A DNA stretch of 34,962 nt, taken from contig NZ_JASBTN010000057.1 of the NCBI RefSeq assembly GCF_030148435.1, positions 1-34,962 on the forward strand. The letters run 5' to 3'. Shown piece by piece: positions 7,574-15,586 of the stretch. Every line of letters begins with the position of its first letter. The first letter of the stretch is position 1. This DNA comes from Aliiroseovarius sp. (lineage in GTDB: Bacteria; Pseudomonadota; Alphaproteobacteria; Rhodobacterales; Rhodobacteraceae). Made by a program: the position numbers and the translations under genes. The notes below the pieces were generated by a model. That model saw only the letters and a program-made list of their open reading frames with translations. It was not told the origin of the DNA and made no database searches.

Positions 7574-8944
7574 TCAGGCAAGTTTAGGGCCGTTTCGCAT
7601 GATCTGATAGGCAGAAAGTGCGCGTTCGCGGCCCTGTTTGAGGGATATTGCGGGCCTGGGGGCGGGCATGTCCGGCGTGAGTTGCCAGCGTCTTGGCACC
7701 ACCTCGAAGAAACCGCTGTCGGGGGCCAGCCAGCGCGCGCGATAGGAACCGTCGGGATCGAATTTCGCGGCCTGTGTCTCCGGGTTGAAGATGCGAAAGA
7801 AGGGGGCGGCATCGGGGCCGCAGCCCGCCACCCATTGCCAGCCCATGGCATTGTTCGCCGGGTCCCAATCGACCAGGTGCCCGGCAAAGAACTCGGCGCC
7901 GACGCGCCAGTGAGTCATCAGGTGCTTGGTCAGGTACGAGGCCACCAGCATGCGGGCGCGGTTGTGCATGTATCCGGTTACGTGCAGCTCGCGCATTGCC
8001 GCGTCGATCACCGGCACCCCGGTGCGTCCCTGCATCCAGGCCTGGACCTCGGGGCGGGCGGTGTCGTCGTTCCAGGGGAAGGCGTCCCAACCTGCGCGCC
8101 AGTTCTCCTTTAGCATGTGCGGGCTGTGCCAGGTCAGGGCCCAGGCAAAGTCGCGCCAGGCCAGCTGGCGTTGAAACGCCGCCGCGCCGGGCCGACCGGA
8201 GGCCGCCCACCAGGCCTGACGCGGACTGAGCTCGCCCCAGGCCAGAGCAGCGGACAGGCCGGAACAGCTCGCGTTGCCCAGTTGGTCGCGAGTCCCGGCA
8301 TAGGTGGACAGGTGGTCTCGCACGAAACTGCCAAGCCGGGTCAGCGCATCGGGTTCCCCTGCCCTGACATGGCGCGCAACCCCTTCCCTGCCCCTGTTCA
8401 TCGGGTCGGCTAGCCGCCAGTCGGCCAGTGCCTCGGAGACAGGCCAGCCCCCCGGAACGGGCGGCGTCACCGCAGGCAACGGTGGGGCGATGTCCCGCGC
8501 GCTCAATGCCCGCCAGAACGGGGTAAAGACCTTGTAGCCGCCGCCCGCCCCGGTGGTGACGTCCCACGGTTCCGCCAGCAGCGCGCCCGGGAAGCTTTCC
8601 GCCGGAAGGGCCGCTTTCACCTCCGCGCCACCTTCCTTGCCTTTCGGATCATAGCGCCGGCTCCAGACCACCAGATCCGCGCCGGTTTCTGTCATCAGCC
8701 TGCGCAACACTTCGACCGGATCGCCAGAACGCAGGATCAACCTGCTCCCCAGCCTTTCAAGGCGCGCGGACAGCGCCTTCAGTGCCATTTCCAGGCGCAT
8801 CGCGGGCGCAGCGGGCAGCCCGTCAACCTCGGCATCGCGAATGAATACGGGGATCACAGGCCCCCGCGCCGCCGCATGGGTCAGCGCGGGGTGATCGCCG
8901 AGCCGCAGATCGCGGCGCAGCCAGAGGAGCGTCGGCGCGCTCAT
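7574..8944 (-). CDS. phrB: Class I deoxyribodipyrimidine (CPD) photolyase
   Basis: The protein (456 residues) should use FAD and blue light to split UV-induced pyrimidine dimers in DNA. The N-terminal alpha/beta antenna domain begins LLWLRRDLRLGDHPAL. The C-terminal FAD domain carries GTRDQLGNASCSGLSAAL, AWRDFAWALTWHSPH, VTGYMHNRARMLVASYLTKH and the strongly conserved DWDPANNAMGWQWVAGCGPD. Length and motif order are typical of class I photolyases (about 470). The cofactor of the antenna domain is not clear from the sequence. The ATG overlaps the stop codon of the upstream desulfurase-like gene by ATGA, so the two are translationally coupled, and the cfa-like gene follows 46 nt downstream. Confidence 0.95.
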   Translation of the reverse strand: MSAPTLLWLRRDLRLGDHPALTHAAARGPVIPVFIRDAEVDGLPAAPAMRLEMALKALSARLERLGSRLILRSGDPVEVLRRLMTETGADLVVWSRRYDPKGKEGGAEVKAALPAESFPGALLAEPWDVTTGAGGGYKVFTPFWRALSARDIAPPLPAVTPPVPGGWPVSEALADWRLADPMNRGREGVARHVRAGEPDALTRLGSFVRDHLSTYAGTRDQLGNASCSGLSAALAWGELSPRQAWWAASGRPGAAAFQRQLAWRDFAWALTWHSPHMLKENWRAGWDAFPWNDDTARPEVQAWMQGRTGVPVIDAAMRELHVTGYMHNRARMLVASYLTKHLMTHWRVGAEFFAGHLVDWDPANNAMGWQWVAGCGPDAAPFFRIFNPETQAAKFDPDGSYRARWLAPDSGFFEVVPRRWQLTPDMPAPRPAISLKQGRERALSAYQIMRNGPKLA

Positions 8945-10164
8945 AGCACCGCGTCGAGCGCATCCATGAGTTTGGCCACCTCATCCGCATGGGTGTAGTG
9001 GGTAAAGCTCAGGCGAAGCACGCCCTTGCCGGGGTCAATTCCAAGGGCCTCCAACGCGCGCACGGCGTAGAAATCGCCGCCCCCCGCCATGATGCCGTGC
9101 TTCGCCAGTTCGGCGGCCACCGGTTCGGCGGCTCGGCCCAGGTCCAACGCCACCGTTGGCGCGCGGCTCCCGGCGCTCTCCGGGCCCAGCAGGCGGACCG
9201 AGTTTTTGGCGCACACGTGATCCAGCAGCGGTTGCAGCAACGCCACCTCGTGGGCGCGCATCAGGTCATGGGCGCCCGCGCAGCGCGTCGCGGCGTCCCC
9301 CTCGATCCCGTGATGGGCGGCGAGCGCATCAACGTAGTCCGCCATGCCCGCCGAGGCCGCGACCTGCGCGTGATCCGGCCCGGCCGGGGTGAACCGCTTG
9401 TAGAGGCTGGCCGCGTTGAAGAAATGCGCCTGGTTGGGCAGCTCCATGCCCAACGCGCGGCGGATGACCATGACGCCCTGATGTGGCCCGTAGGTCTTGT
9501 AAGCCGAGAAAAGGTAGATATCGGCGCCGATTTCCCCAACATTTACAATCCCATGCGGCGCGTAGCTGACACCGTCCACGCAGACATGGGCCCCGGCATC
9601 ATGGGCAAGTCCTGCGATGGCGGCAACGTCGTTCACCTCGCCCACCACGTTCGAACAATGCGGGAAACAGACCAGGCGGACCTTGTCGTCCAGAAGCGCC
9701 TCCAGATCGGCGGGATCAAGGCTGCCCGTTTCCGGGTTCAGCTTCCACTCACGCAGTTCGATGCCCTCTTCGGCCAGACGCCGCCAGGGGCCGGTGTTGG
9801 CCTCGTGATCCTGATTGGTGACAATGATCGCATCCCCCGGTTTCAACCACTGGCGAAAGGCCTGGGCCAGCACATAGGTGTTCTGCGTGGTCGAGGGGCC
9901 GAAACTGACCTCATCCGTTTCGACACCCAGCATCGCCGCCAAACGCGCGCGGGCTTCGTCCATCTCCTCGCCGGCAATCCGCGAGGCGTCGTAGGGCGCA
10001 TAGGGCTGCACATTGCGCTGGGTGTAATAGCGCGTCAGCCGGTCGATCACCGGCTGGCAGGTGTAGGAGCCACCGGCGTTTTCAAAAAAGGCCTGTCCCT
10101 GCAGGGTTGGCTCGGAAAAAGCGGGAAACTGCGCCCGCACCCAGTCGATATCCAGTCGCGACAT
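8941..10164 (-). CDS. Cysteine desulfurase-like class V aminotransferase
   Basis: This PLP enzyme of 407 residues belongs to the class V aminotransferase/cysteine desulfurase group and resembles the family often annotated as the VC1184-type cysteine desulfurase family. The PLP lysine sits in LFSAYKTYGPHQGVM, preceded by the DGVSYAPHG segment that holds the cofactor Asp. NQDHEANTGPWRRLAEEG is the expected N-terminal signature. I do not see the mobile catalytic-Cys loop of IscS/SufS, so the reaction could be a different lyase or transferase; 'desulfurase' is only a family label. The ATG at 10164 is chosen over one five codons upstream because AAAGGA precedes it at good spacing. It is the first gene of the minus-strand array, starting a chain with phrB by ATGA overlap. 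Confidence 0.85.
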   Translation of the reverse strand: MSRLDIDWVRAQFPAFSEPTLQGQAFFENAGGSYTCQPVIDRLTRYYTQRNVQPYAPYDASRIAGEEMDEARARLAAMLGVETDEVSFGPSTTQNTYVLAQAFRQWLKPGDAIIVTNQDHEANTGPWRRLAEEGIELREWKLNPETGSLDPADLEALLDDKVRLVCFPHCSNVVGEVNDVAAIAGLAHDAGAHVCVDGVSYAPHGIVNVGEIGADIYLFSAYKTYGPHQGVMVIRRALGMELPNQAHFFNAASLYKRFTPAGPDHAQVAASAGMADYVDALAAHHGIEGDAATRCAGAHDLMRAHEVALLQPLLDHVCAKNSVRLLGPESAGSRAPTVALDLGRAAEPVAAELAKHGIMAGGGDFYAVRALEALGIDPGKGVLRLSFTHYTHADEVAKLMDALDAVL

Positions 10165-10284
10165 CTGTCGTCCTTTCATGTTCGGGGTGCGCCTGTCGGA
10201 GCTGGCGCACCAGTCCGGCAGGTCTTCCAGCCAGCCGCGCGGGAAGCCTCGCCGCCGGCAGCCCCGTGATTGCGGGACAGAGGA

Positions 10285-10312
10285 TGGGTAGCATCATGGG
10301 AAGAACGGTCAA
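10285..10312 (-). promoter_or_regulatory. Possible promoter of the desulfurase-phrB-cfa array
   Basis: On the minus strand TTGACC and TACCCA are separated by 16 nt, about 120 nt upstream of the desulfurase-like start. The -35 box is good and the -10 box is weak, so this is a tentative call. Confidence 0.35.
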
Positions 10313-10396
10313 GGGGGAAATGCCGGCGGCCGAGACGCCCGAACCCAGGGAAGTGTCGAGCCGGCAAAGTTTGCAACCACCCCGGCAATGAGGCAC

Positions 10397-10433
10397 GGCA
10401 GGGGCCATTGGAACGTTGCCAAGGCCCCCTGCC
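10397..10433. repeat. Long imperfect inverted repeat (stem-loop)
   Basis: The two 15-nt arms (GGCAGGGGCCATTGG and CCAAGGCCCCCTGCC) are complementary apart from one offset base on each side, around a 7-nt loop AACGTTG. It lies about 90 nt before the GFA gene start. It has no T run on either strand, so it is more likely a regulatory or RNA-structure element than a terminator. Confidence 0.6.
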
Positions 10434-10520
10434 TTCCGATGATCGGGATCAATGCGGTCTTGGCCAGATCGCACTAGGGTTTCCGAAGTGGTGTTTGTGT
10501 AGCCGAGAGGAGGCGCGACC

Positions 10521-10946
10521 ATGACACAGAACGTGAAACTGACAGGAAGGTGCATGTGCGGCGCGGTCAGACTCCGCTGCACGGCGATTGAACCGAAAGT
10601 TACCGCCTGCCATTGCGACATGTGCCGCCGCTGGTCATCCGGGCCGTATTTCGAAGTGTCCTGCAAAGACGTGACGTTTGAGGGCGAGGAGAACATAACG
10701 ACGATCCGGTCATCCGATTGGGCCGAACGCGGGTTCTGCAACAAGTGCGGTTCAAACCTGTTCTACCACATCATCGGCAGCAAAGATTTTCAGATAGCTG
10801 CCGGAGCCATCGACGATCCCTCGGATCTGCGCCTCTCACTGCAGGTTTTTACCGACAGGAAACCGACCTTCTATTCACTGGCCGAAAAGACGAAAACCAT
10901 GACTTCTGACGAGGTCTATGCAGCATTTTCCCCACCCCACGAGTGA
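10521..10946 (+). CDS. GFA-family zinc protein (glutathione-dependent formaldehyde-activating enzyme-like)
   Basis: The 141-residue protein has the cysteine pattern of the GFA/CENP-V fold: C11-x-C13-G, then C30-x-C32-x2-C35 (ACHCDMCRRW), then C73-x2-C76-G (FCNKCGSNLFY). These residues bind zinc in the family. The founding member was thought to speed condensation of formaldehyde with glutathione; most relatives have no proven activity, so the specific function is open. The ATG is well supported by GAGGAGG eight bases upstream. It is a single plus-strand gene facing the BCCT gene, with a terminator between them. Demethylation of DMSP elsewhere in the window feeds one-carbon metabolism, but a link to this gene is only speculation. 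Confidence 0.88.
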   Translation: MTQNVKLTGRCMCGAVRLRCTAIEPKVTACHCDMCRRWSSGPYFEVSCKDVTFEGEENITTIRSSDWAERGFCNKCGSNLFYHIIGSKDFQIAAGAIDDPSDLRLSLQVFTDRKPTFYSLAEKTKTMTSDEVYAAFSPPHE

Positions 10947-11008
10947 CCCCGAGGGGGCAGTTTCGCCCCGGTTTGCAGAGCAGCTCGGCGCGCGGGCCTG
11001 CCCGCAAG

Positions 11009-11035
11009 AAAAAAGGGGCCCCGCAGGACCCCTTT
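11009..11035 (-). terminator. Intrinsic terminator of the BCCT transporter gene
   Basis: On the minus strand AAAGGGG-TCC pairs with GGG-CCCCTTT around TGCG, followed by more T residues (six T in total). It begins about 19 nt after the BCCT stop. It also lies just beyond the convergent GFA gene, but the plus-strand side lacks a strong T run. Confidence 0.85.
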
Positions 11036-11053
11036 AAGCGCGTTCCAGCAGGG

Positions 11054-12637
11054 TTACTTGCCGCGTCGCTCCTGACGCAGGCCCAGGAAGATCGACACGC
11101 ACATCAGGACCAGCACGATCGCAAACGGAAAGCCCGTCGCGATCGACGCCGCCTGAAGCGCGCCAAGCCCGCCGCCCAGCAACAGCGCGATGGCAATGGC
11201 GCCCTCCAGCAGGCACCAGAACACGCGCTGCTGGGTCGGCGCGTTGGTCTTGCCGCCCGCAGTGATCTGGTCGATCACCAGCGATCCTGAATCCGACGAG
11301 GTCACGAAGAACACAACCACCAGGATGATGCCGATAAAGGACAGCACGCCGGTCAACGGGAAGGCCTCGAACATGGAGAACATCTTCAGCTCCAGCGCCG
11401 CCTCGGTCAGGGCCGCGCCCTCGCCCGCCATGACCTGATCCAGGGCCGCACCGCCAAAGACGCTCATCCAGATCGCACCCACCACGGTGGGGATAATCAG
11501 AACGCAGGTGATGAATTCACGCACCGTACGCCCGCGCGAAATGCGTGCGATGAACATGCCGACGAAGGGCGACCAGCTGATCCACCAGGCCCAGTAGAAG
11601 GCGGTCCAGCCCTGCATGAAGTTGGTATCCTCGCGGCCGATGACCCCCGACAGGGCCGGCAGGTTCACCGCATAGGCCCAGAGGTTGTCGAAGAACCCCG
11701 TCAGGATCGCGAGCGTGGGCCCGGCGATGATGACCAGTACGACCAGCACGGCGGCCAGGATCATGTTCAGCTCGGACAGGCGTTTCACACCCTTCTCAAG
11801 CCCCATCAGAACCGAGATCAGCGCAAAGGCGGTAATGGCGATGATCAGGAACACCTTCATGCCGTCCGATACCGGGATGCCGAACAGGTAGTTCAGACCG
11901 GCCAGCGCCTGGCTGGCGCCCAGACCCAGCGAGGTGGCCAGGCCAAAGATGGTGGCAAACACCGCCAGCACGTCGACGATATGGCCCAGGATCCCCCAGG
12001 TGTATTTGCCGAACAGAGGCTGAAACACGGACCGCATGGTCAGCGGCAGGCCCCGGTTGAAGCTGAAGAAGGCCAGTGCCAGCGCGACAACCGCGTAGAC
12101 CGCCCAGGGGTGCAGGCCCCAGTGAAAGATGGTCGCGGCCATGGCCAGGCTGCGCGCCGCTTCCGGGTCGCCTTCGGCGGCACCGGCGGGCGCCCAGTCG
12201 GTGCGCACCCCGCCTTCGCTGGCAATCCCGCCCAGGGACGAGCCGTAATGCGAGATCGGTTCGGCCACACCCCAGAACACCAGGCCAATGCCCATGCCCG
12301 CGGCAAACAGCATCGCAAACCAGCCCGCGTAGCTGTAATCGGGACGCGCATCATCCCCGCCCAGTCGGATCTTGCCATAGGGCGAGACGATCAGCGCAAG
12401 GCTGAACAGCACGAAGATGTTGCCCGCCAGCATGAACACCCAGTCGAAACGGCTGGTCAGCGCCGGGCGCAGCCAGCCAAAGAACTCTCCCGCCTGTTCG
12501 CGGAATACCAAGGCAAAGAACACAAAGGCCACGATCGTCAGGCCGGAGATGCCGAATACCGGGTTGTGAATGTCCAGACCGAAGATCTGGATGTTGTCCT
12601 GACCGACCTCGTATTCGGTCGGTTCTGTATCTGACAT
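11054..12637 (-). CDS. BCCT-family transporter (betaine/choline/carnitine or DMSP type)
   Basis: This protein (527 residues, about 12 hydrophobic segments) is a sodium- or proton-coupled carrier for quaternary ammonium or related sulfonium solutes. Family marks include the glycine-rich stretch FAAGMGIGLVFWGVAEPIS in the first half and the tryptophan-rich AFYWAWWISWSPFVGMFIAR followed by ISRGRTVREF in the second. The substrate cannot be told from sequence; members take up glycine betaine, choline, carnitine or DMSP. DMSP is attractive here because dmdA and acuI lie 2 kb away, but they belong to a different transcript. The ATG at 12637 follows GGGGAGA; a possible extension of 32 codons upstream looks spurious. 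A strong terminator ends the gene. Confidence 0.93.
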   Translation of the reverse strand: MSDTEPTEYEVGQDNIQIFGLDIHNPVFGISGLTIVAFVFFALVFREQAGEFFGWLRPALTSRFDWVFMLAGNIFVLFSLALIVSPYGKIRLGGDDARPDYSYAGWFAMLFAAGMGIGLVFWGVAEPISHYGSSLGGIASEGGVRTDWAPAGAAEGDPEAARSLAMAATIFHWGLHPWAVYAVVALALAFFSFNRGLPLTMRSVFQPLFGKYTWGILGHIVDVLAVFATIFGLATSLGLGASQALAGLNYLFGIPVSDGMKVFLIIAITAFALISVLMGLEKGVKRLSELNMILAAVLVVLVIIAGPTLAILTGFFDNLWAYAVNLPALSGVIGREDTNFMQGWTAFYWAWWISWSPFVGMFIARISRGRTVREFITCVLIIPTVVGAIWMSVFGGAALDQVMAGEGAALTEAALELKMFSMFEAFPLTGVLSFIGIILVVVFFVTSSDSGSLVIDQITAGGKTNAPTQQRVFWCLLEGAIAIALLLGGGLGALQAASIATGFPFAIVLVLMCVSIFLGLRQERRGK

Positions 12638-12791
12638 GACTGTCTCCCCACTTGTTGTGTGGGGCCGACATGTGAGCCGGATTTCTTGTGCGTGGCCCCT
12701 TGGAATGGACCAGACACCGACCGAAAGCGACATCCATGGTCGGTTGTTGCGTCACACGCACGATTGGCCCCGTGTTGCACTGGACAACTGG

Positions 12792-13244
12792 TCAAAGCAC
12801 CATCTGGAACCGTGCAGCATCGCTGTCGAAGGGGACGAAACCGGCCGCCTCGTAGAACGCCTGCGCCTGCGCGTTTTCCACATCGGTGGCCACCGTCAGA
12901 AAATCTGCCTCCAACCGGCGCGACAGCGCCGCCGCCTCGCCCAGCAAGGCGCGTCCCACGCCCTTCCAGCGCAGGGGGCGGTGCACGAAGAGGTGGTGCA
13001 GATCCATCGCCCGCTGGCCAAACTGCATCCGCGCCCGGGGACAGAGCGCGGCATAGCCCACCAGCCCTCCGTGGTGTTCCGCCACCAGCACCCGCAGCCA
13101 GGGTGCCTGGCCAAGGCAGTCCCGCGCAAGCCCCGCCTGCGTGACCCGCGCCGTGTCACCATGGTGGCGCGCCAGGCTGCCCACCAGGTCCGCAAGCGCG
13201 CGCAGATCCCGCGCCGCCACCGGTCGAATTGTCAGGTTTTCCAT
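12792..13244 (-). CDS. GNAT-family N-acetyltransferase
   Basis: A small (150-residue) acetyltransferase of the GNAT fold, which transfers the acetyl group from acetyl-CoA to an amine or N-terminus. Strand beta-4 and motif A are seen in MDLHHLFVHRPLRWKGVGRALLGEA, with RWKGVG as the pyrophosphate-binding turn. Motif B is near ATDVENAQAQAFYEAAGFVP. The substrate is unknown. The ATG has AAAGGA a little far upstream (about 9 nt). An intrinsic terminator sits only 38 nt before this start, with a hairpin leader before it, so expression could depend on read-through or on a very short promoter region. Confidence 0.88.
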   Translation of the reverse strand: MENLTIRPVAARDLRALADLVGSLARHHGDTARVTQAGLARDCLGQAPWLRVLVAEHHGGLVGYAALCPRARMQFGQRAMDLHHLFVHRPLRWKGVGRALLGEAAALSRRLEADFLTVATDVENAQAQAFYEAAGFVPFDSDAARFQMVL

Positions 13245-13282
13245 CTCGTTTGTCCTTTCTCGCCCCCAGAGAGCCGGGATCG

Positions 13283-13310
13283 AAAAAGAAAAAACCGCCC
13301 TCGGGGCGGT
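13283..13310 (-). terminator. Strong intrinsic terminator between acuI and the GNAT gene
   Basis: On the minus strand a perfect 7-bp G+C-rich stem ACCGCCC / GGGCGGT closes a 3-nt loop and is followed by TTTTTCTTTTT. It lies about 144 nt after the acuI stop and 38 nt before the GNAT start, so it can end the DMSP transcript, a short leader RNA, or both. Confidence 0.92.
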
Positions 13311-13367
13311 CTGTCATCTGTCCATGTTCATCTGCACATGCGCACCACCCGTTCTATGAGAACAGGG
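13283..13367 (-). ncRNA. Candidate small RNA or attenuator leader upstream of the GNAT gene
   Basis: Minus-strand sequence directly after a TATTAT box (13369-13374) can fold a 5' hairpin in which CCC and GTTCT pair with AGAAC and GGG around CAT with one bulged T. An unpaired stretch of about 35 nt follows, then the 13283-13310 terminator. Such a layout (5' stem, single-stranded middle, terminator stem with U tail; about 85 nt) is typical of small RNAs and of attenuated leaders. No good -35 box is seen and no known family is recognised, so this is a candidate only. Confidence 0.35.
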
Positions 13368-13418
13368 GATAATAGGCGATGCTGTGCGGCAGATTGGTCA
13401 TGGGGGTCTTTTGGCGCA

Positions 13419-13447
13419 GGCGGCGGGACCGGTCAAGCCCCGCCGCC
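13419..13447 (-). repeat. 9-bp hairpin directly after the acuI stop
   Basis: GGCGGCGGG and CCCGCCGCC form a perfect 9-bp stem around an 11-nt loop, starting 6 nt after the acuI stop codon. There is no T run after it on the minus strand, so it may protect the mRNA 3' end or aid termination together with the terminator further on. Confidence 0.5.
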
Positions 13448-13453
13448 GAAGTC

Positions 13454-14443
13454 TCACGCGTTCACGTCCACGACGACACGGCCCTTGACCTGACCCTTCA
13501 GGATATCCTTGCCCAGGGCGGGCAGGTCCGCGAGCGTTGCCGGCTGTACCATGGCCTCCAACTTGTCCATCGGCAGATCGCTGGCAATGCGGTGCCAGGC
13601 GCGCAGGCGGTTTTCATAGGGCTGCATGACCGAGTCGATGCCCAACAGGTTCACGCCACGAAGGATGAACGGGGTGATCAGAGCGCCCTCGATGGCGGCC
13701 CCGCCCGCCAGTCCGATGGCGGCCACGGAGGTGCCGTATTTCATCTGTTTCAGCACCCGGCCCAGCATGGCCCCGGCCACGGCGTCGACACAGCCGGCCC
13801 ATTCCTCGCTTTCCAGCGGCCTACGGGTCACATCTGTCAGTTCCTCGCGCGCCACGATACGGCTGGCGCCAAGCGACTTGAGGTAGTCCGCCTGCTCGGG
13901 ACGGCCCGTCACCGCGGCGACCTCATAGCCCAGATTGGCCAGGATCGCGGTCGCGACCGAGCCGACGCCTCCGGCGGCCCCCGTGACCAGGACGGGTCCG
14001 TGGTTCTTTTCCATCCCCTGGTCTTCCAGCGCCATCACCGCCAGCATCGCGGTCAGGCCCGCCGTGCCCACGGCCATCGCCTGGCGCGTATCCAGCCCCT
14101 CGGGCAGCGGCACCAGCCAGTCGGCGCGCACATTGGCCTTTTGCGAATAACCACCCCAATGCGCCTCGCCCACGCGCCAGCCGGTCAGAACGACCTTGTC
14201 GCCGGGCTTGTAGCGTTCATCGGACGAGGCCTCGACAGTGCCGGCGAAGTCGATGCCGGGAATATGCGGGTATTTGCGCACCAGCCCGCCGCCCGGCCCG
14301 ATGCACAGGCCGTCCTTGTAGTTCACCGTGGAATAGTCGACCGCCACCGTGACCTCGGCCTCGGGCAGCATGTCCTCGCTGATGTCCTCGACAGCGGCGA
14401 CGGGTTTTTCATCGCCTTCCTTGCGAACGACCAGAGCTTTCAT
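13454..14443 (-). CDS. acuI: Acryloyl-CoA reductase (NADPH), AcuI-type medium-chain dehydrogenase
   Basis: AcuI reduces toxic acryloyl-CoA, formed from DMSP-derived acrylate or 3-hydroxypropionate, to propionyl-CoA with NADPH. The 329-residue sequence is a zinc-free medium-chain reductase of the YhdH/AcuI group: MKALVV at the start, DYSTVNYKDGLCI (36-48), PHIPGIDFAGTV (59-70), the nucleotide fold VTGAAGGVGSVA (153-164), and VTGRPEQADYLKSLGA (178-193) for the NADPH phosphate. Its start lies 11 nt after the dmdA stop, on the same strand, as in Ruegeria and other roseobacters where dmdA-acuI is co-transcribed. This neighbour makes the functional call stronger than sequence alone, since YhdH proteins are common in bacteria that do not use DMSP. 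Confidence 0.93.
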   Translation of the reverse strand: MKALVVRKEGDEKPVAAVEDISEDMLPEAEVTVAVDYSTVNYKDGLCIGPGGGLVRKYPHIPGIDFAGTVEASSDERYKPGDKVVLTGWRVGEAHWGGYSQKANVRADWLVPLPEGLDTRQAMAVGTAGLTAMLAVMALEDQGMEKNHGPVLVTGAAGGVGSVATAILANLGYEVAAVTGRPEQADYLKSLGASRIVAREELTDVTRRPLESEEWAGCVDAVAGAMLGRVLKQMKYGTSVAAIGLAGGAAIEGALITPFILRGVNLLGIDSVMQPYENRLRAWHRIASDLPMDKLEAMVQPATLADLPALGKDILKGQVKGRVVVDVNA

Positions 14444-14454
14444 GTCATTTCTCC

Positions 14455-15555
14455 TCAGATCCAGAATGTTTCGTGGACAAGCGCCGCACGCGGCCCGTCC
14501 GGTGTGATCACGTCAAGCTCGGTGCCGGACGTCCAATGGGTCATGCGTACCATACCGATGCCGACCCCCGTGGCGAAGTCCGGCGAATTGGCCGCAGAGG
14601 TCACTTGCCCCACCTGCCTGTCCCCGTCCATCAACGGCCAGGCCCGATCACAGGGCGGCACGTCGCCGTAAATCTCGATCGCGCGGACCTGTTGCACCGG
14701 GCCTTCCTTGGCCACGCGCAGCAGGGCATCGCGGCCGACACAGCCCAGGGCGTCCTCTGTCTGACAGAAGCGGCCCAGCCCGCATTCATGCGGGGTGTTG
14801 TCACGCGTCATGTCATTGCCATAGGACAAAAGCCCGCCCTCGACCCGTTCGATCAGGTTGGGGCAGCCCGCGTGTACATCCATCGCCTTTCCCGCCTCGA
14901 ACAGGGCGTTCCACAGCGGCATGCCCAGGTCTGCGCCTTCGACATAAATCTCGAACCCGCCCTGTTTGGAATAGCCCGAGCGCGCGACGATCAGGTCACG
15001 CCCCTGAAAGCTCAACCGCTTGTAGCCGAAGAAGCGAATGTCGCGTACCGCGTCGCCGAACACCGCCGCCATCAGGTCATCGGCCAGCGGCCCCTGCACC
15101 GCCAGGGGCGATACATCGGGTTCATCAACCAGCACGTCCAACCGGAAGCCGTAGGCCAGCCCCTTGACCCAGAACAGAAGGTCACTGTCGGCGATAGAGA
15201 TCCAGAACCGGTCTTCCGACAGTTTCAGCGCAACGGGATCGTTCAGCATGCCGCCGGTCTCATCGACCATGGGCACGTAGAAACACTGATCCTCGCGCAT
15301 CTTCGACAGGTTGCGCGGGGTCAGCATCTGAACCAGCCGGCCCGCATCCGGCCCGCGGATTTCCACCTGCCGTTCGCAGGCCACGTCCCAGACCTGAACG
15401 GCCGACTTGAGGTGGTGATAATCCTCCTCCACCGACCGAAACACGGTCGGCAGAAGCATGTGGTTGTAGACCGTGTACCCCCTGACCCCGGCGGCGGTCA
15501 CGCCATCCGAGAAAGGGGTGCGCCGCACGCGGCGGGACGGGGCTATGCTGGCCAT
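14455..15555 (-). CDS. dmdA: Dimethylsulfoniopropionate demethylase DmdA
   Basis: DmdA transfers one methyl group of DMSP to tetrahydrofolate, giving methylmercaptopropionate, and so decides the fate of marine DMSP sulfur. The 366-residue protein belongs to the GcvT (T-protein) fold and is close to the usual length of DmdA (about 365-370). Motifs include GYTVYNHMLLPT (26-37), ERQVEIRGPDAGRLVQML (61-78), ARSGYSKQGGFEIYVEG (191-207) and LLSYGNDMTRDNTPHECGLG (242-261). GcvT-family relatives (sarcosine or dimethylglycine dehydrogenases, true GcvT) are the main alternatives. The acuI gene next door, as in other roseobacters, argues strongly for DmdA. GGGAG eight bases upstream supports the ATG. 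It follows the DUF1326 gene by 31 nt with no terminator between, so it probably shares that promoter. Confidence 0.93.
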   Translation of the reverse strand: MASIAPSRRVRRTPFSDGVTAAGVRGYTVYNHMLLPTVFRSVEEDYHHLKSAVQVWDVACERQVEIRGPDAGRLVQMLTPRNLSKMREDQCFYVPMVDETGGMLNDPVALKLSEDRFWISIADSDLLFWVKGLAYGFRLDVLVDEPDVSPLAVQGPLADDLMAAVFGDAVRDIRFFGYKRLSFQGRDLIVARSGYSKQGGFEIYVEGADLGMPLWNALFEAGKAMDVHAGCPNLIERVEGGLLSYGNDMTRDNTPHECGLGRFCQTEDALGCVGRDALLRVAKEGPVQQVRAIEIYGDVPPCDRAWPLMDGDRQVGQVTSAANSPDFATGVGIGMVRMTHWTSGTELDVITPDGPRAALVHETFWI

Positions 15556-15586
15556 GGGTCGCGCTCCCAGGTTTCAAGGCGGGGGC

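Larger units (their letters stand above)
10165..10520. other. Divergent intergenic region between desulfurase-like and GFA genes
   Basis: No convincing gene is seen in these 356 bases. Both neighbours are transcribed outward, so the region must carry promoters in both directions. I find one plausible minus-strand promoter (10285-10312) and one long imperfect inverted repeat (10397-10433). No clear plus-strand -35/-10 pair was found for the GFA gene, although its ribosome-binding site (GAGGAGG) is strong. Confidence 0.6.

Noticed and set aside
10082-10744. 220-codon minus-strand frame over the GFA gene and promoter region
   Set aside because: Antisense to the certain GFA gene and overlapping the desulfurase start; no motif.
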